The notes beneath the pieces are model-generated. The model saw only the letters and a list, made by a program, of their open reading frames with translations, was not told the DNA's origin and ran no database searches. A stretch of 64,000 nucleotides of DNA from NCBI GenBank assembly GCA_016744695.1, contig JADGDV010000001.1:124001-188000 (forward strand), in the 5' to 3' direction. This document shows, piece after piece, positions 61,745 through 64,000 of the stretch (the stretch's first letter is position 1; each line of letters starts with the position of its first letter). Origin of the DNA: Hahellaceae bacterium (GTDB lineage Bacteria > Pseudomonadota > Gammaproteobacteria > Pseudomonadales > Oleiphilaceae). A program made the position numbers and the translations under genes.

Positions 61745-62329
61745 ATGAGTGCAGAGCAAACCTTATTTAAACGTTGCGATTCTAAATGCGAACTTTGTTC
61801 ATCTGAATCGCACCTAAACATACTACCCGTTCAACCTAACTCAGACGGAAGCGCAGAAAAAAGCATTATGATCTGCGATACCTGCAACACGAAAATTGAA
61901 CAAGCAGACACCGCAGATGCAAACCACTGGCGTTGCCTAAACGACAGCATGTGGAGCCAGGTTCCAGCGGTACAAGTGATGGCTTGGCGTCAGCTTAAAC
62001 AATTATCAGATGCGGGTGAAAGCTGGGCAAATGAACTGCTTGATATGCTTTATCTTGAAGAAGATGTAAAGGCATGGGCAGAAGCCATGGAGTCTGATGA
62101 CGAAGATGACGACACAGACCCAACCTTCGACAGTAATGGTGCGATTTTAAAAGCGGGTGACACAGTAACCTTGATCAAAGACTTAGATGTGAAAGGGGCT
62201 GGTTTTACTGCAAAACGAGGCACCGCCGTAAGAAATATATCATTAACTTCAAACCCTGAGCATATAGAAGGCCGAGTAAACGGCACTCGCATTGTATTGT
62301 TAACCTGTTATTTAAAGAAATCTAACTAA
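61745..62329 (+). CDS. PhnA-domain zinc-ribbon protein
   Basis: CELCSS...ICDTCNTKI, C-terminal GDTVTLIKDLDVKGAGFTAKRGTAVRNISLTSNPEHIEGRVNGTRIVLLTCYLKK. Confidence 0.93.
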   Translation: MSAEQTLFKRCDSKCELCSSESHLNILPVQPNSDGSAEKSIMICDTCNTKIEQADTADANHWRCLNDSMWSQVPAVQVMAWRQLKQLSDAGESWANELLDMLYLEEDVKAWAEAMESDDEDDDTDPTFDSNGAILKAGDTVTLIKDLDVKGAGFTAKRGTAVRNISLTSNPEHIEGRVNGTRIVLLTCYLKKSN

Positions 62330-62332
62330 TCA

Positions 62333-64000
62333 ATGCGACATCGTAATTATGAAGTAGAACCCGGTACGGGCATGAAATGGCATGTATTTAAAATGCTTAT
62401 GCCCTACCTATTTGAATTCAAAAAACGTATTTTATTAGCCATTAGCTGCTTAGTATTAGCTAAAGTCGCTAGCGTTATTATTCCGTTTATTTTGAAGCAT
62501 ATCGTTGACGCCTTTGATGCAAAAATAGACGGATCAAGCGCCTTAATAGCGGCCCCTATCGCCTTAGTTGCTGCTTATGGTTTAGCCCGTTTCATGAACG
62601 TTGTTTTTAATGAAATTAGAGACACACTTTTCGGTCGTGTAACCGAGAGAACCATCAGAAGAATTGGCCTACAGACATTCAAGCACCTTCATAACCTAGA
62701 TCTTGATTTTCATCTAAACCGTCGCACAGGGGGGTTATCACGAGATATAGAGCGTGGAACCACAGGCATCAATATGCTGATGCGCTTTATGGTTTTTAAT
62801 ATTATTCCTACCTTGTTTGAAGTGCTCATAGTAGTAGGCATTTTATTTTATAATTATGGTTTAAGTTTTGCCCTAATCATTTTACTCTCAGTGATTGCCT
62901 ATGTAGCCTATTCGGTCGTCGCTACCGAATGGCGTACTCGATTTGTTCGCGAAGTTAACACAGCCGACTCAGCGTCTAACTCTCAAGCCATAGACAGCCT
63001 GCTCAATTACGAAACCGTTAAATACTTCACCAACGAACAGTATGAATCTGAACGCTACGACAAAAATTTAGCCTCTTGGGAGCAAGCAAAAAGAAAAAAC
63101 CGCTTAACTATGTTTGCCCTGAATGGCGGACAGGCATTTATTATTGCTATCGCTACCACTAGCATGTTGGCCCTAGCCGCGATCAAAACGGCTGAAGGCA
63201 CAATGACGATTGGTGACTTTGTTCTCATCAACGCCTTTATGATGCAGATATTTATTCCACTTAACTTTCTCGGCTTTGTGTATAGAGAAATTAAAGGCTC
63301 ACTAGCCAATATTGAAGCCATGTTTGAACTACTTCAAAGACAACCCAAAGTGCTTGATGCACCAAATGCTGACACGCTAAACAAAGAAAATGGTGATATT
63401 GAATTCAAAAATGTGTCATTCCAATACCACCCAGACAGGCCCATTATTAAAGATATTAGTTTTACCGTTAAACAAGGTGAAAAAGTCGCATTAGTAGGCG
63501 AAAGTGGTTCAGGTAAATCTACTCTGGTAAAACTGCTATTTCGTTTCTATGACAGTAACAAAGGCTCAATCTCTCTCAACGGAAAAGACATAAAAAAGGT
63601 CACACAAAACTCTCTACGAAACTCAATCGGTATCGTGCCACAAGATACCGTCCTCTTTAACGATACAATATTAGAGAACGTTCGTTATGGGCAAGTGAAT
63701 GCAAGTGATGAAGACGTGCTAAACGCCATTAGTCTTGCTCACCTAGACCACTTTATTTCAGCATTACCCAAAGGGGTTCATACCACGGTAGGCGAAAGAG
63801 GTCTTAAGCTATCGGGCGGAGAAAAACAAAGAGTCGCTATTGCCCGCACCATTCTAAAAAGCCCTCCTGTATTGGTGTTCGATGAAGCCACTTCATCGCT
63901 TGATAGCCAATCTGAACAAGCTATTCTTGAAGCCATTAAAGAAGTATCAGAAGGCTACACCAGTCTGGTAATAGCCCATAGATTATCAACCATTGTTGAT
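62333..64000 (+). CDS. Atm1/HMT1-type ABC transporter, fused permease-ATPase (partial, runs off right edge)
   Basis: Own translation from ATG 62333: MRHRNYEVEPGTGMKWHVFKMLMPYLFEFKKRIL ... [23 protein letters not shown] ... LSGGEKQRVAIARTILKSPPVLVFDEATSSLDS ... LVIAHRLSTIVD. Confidence 0.93.
   Translation, partial: MRHRNYEVEPGTGMKWHVFKMLMPYLFEFKKRILLAISCLVLAKVASVIIPFILKHIVDAFDAKIDGSSALIAAPIALVAAYGLARFMNVVFNEIRDTLFGRVTERTIRRIGLQTFKHLHNLDLDFHLNRRTGGLSRDIERGTTGINMLMRFMVFNIIPTLFEVLIVVGILFYNYGLSFALIILLSVIAYVAYSVVATEWRTRFVREVNTADSASNSQAIDSLLNYETVKYFTNEQYESERYDKNLASWEQAKRKNRLTMFALNGGQAFIIAIATTSMLALAAIKTAEGTMTIGDFVLINAFMMQIFIPLNFLGFVYREIKGSLANIEAMFELLQRQPKVLDAPNADTLNKENGDIEFKNVSFQYHPDRPIIKDISFTVKQGEKVALVGESGSGKSTLVKLLFRFYDSNKGSISLNGKDIKKVTQNSLRNSIGIVPQDTVLFNDTILENVRYGQVNASDEDVLNAISLAHLDHFISALPKGVHTTVGERGLKLSGGEKQRVAIARTILKSPPVLVFDEATSSLDSQSEQAILEAIKEVSEGYTSLVIAHRLSTIVD

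Noticed and set aside
61745-62329. Annotating the PhnA-domain gene as phosphonate utilisation/hydrolase
   Set aside because: PhnA domain proteins of this type are zinc-ribbon proteins without established phosphonatase function; no other phn genes are nearby.
1-64000. CRISPR arrays, prophage modules, rRNA/tRNA genes
   Set aside because: No regularly spaced direct repeats, no phage structural genes and no recognisable tRNA/rRNA sequence were seen by eye; a tRNAscan/CRISPR finder run would be decisive.

Overview
The window is a chromosomal segment of a marine-type gammaproteobacterium. This assignment rests on gene content only. It is mostly dense, ordinary housekeeping and accessory genes: TonB, three pseudouridine synthases, AarF/UbiB kinase, isocitrate lyase, CspA, RIO kinase, acyl-CoA ligase, GGT, a Gld-like ABC exporter, umuDC, ProVWX, an octaheme cytochrome, Ada, haloalkane dehalogenase, BluB, an ArsM-like methyltransferase and an Atm1-type ABC transporter. 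No rRNA, tRNA, CRISPR array or intact transposon was recognised. Best regulatory signals: a cobalamin riboswitch directly upstream of bluB (about 49523-49755), a near-consensus LexA box before umuDC (33101-33120), a 14-bp perfect inverted repeat upstream of an acyl-ACP-reductase-like gene, a 47-bp palindrome at 23889-23935, and a 23-bp REP-like inverted repeat at 52140-52202. Main candidate for a poorly described system: a tight three-gene cassette at 10020-11239. It encodes a protein with a YHGTT...VYLT signature suggestive of an ADP-ribosyltransferase fold, a small basic DUF2986-like protein, and an Imm22/DUF4284-like protein, so it may be a toxin-immunity-like unit. There is also a clear decay zone (about 43.9-47.8 kb) with two CHAT-domain remnants, an arylsulfatase internal fragment and a DUF3313-like tail, plus a truncated BrnT toxin remnant, a nonsense-interrupted small gene and an N-terminally truncated PEP-CTERM gene.
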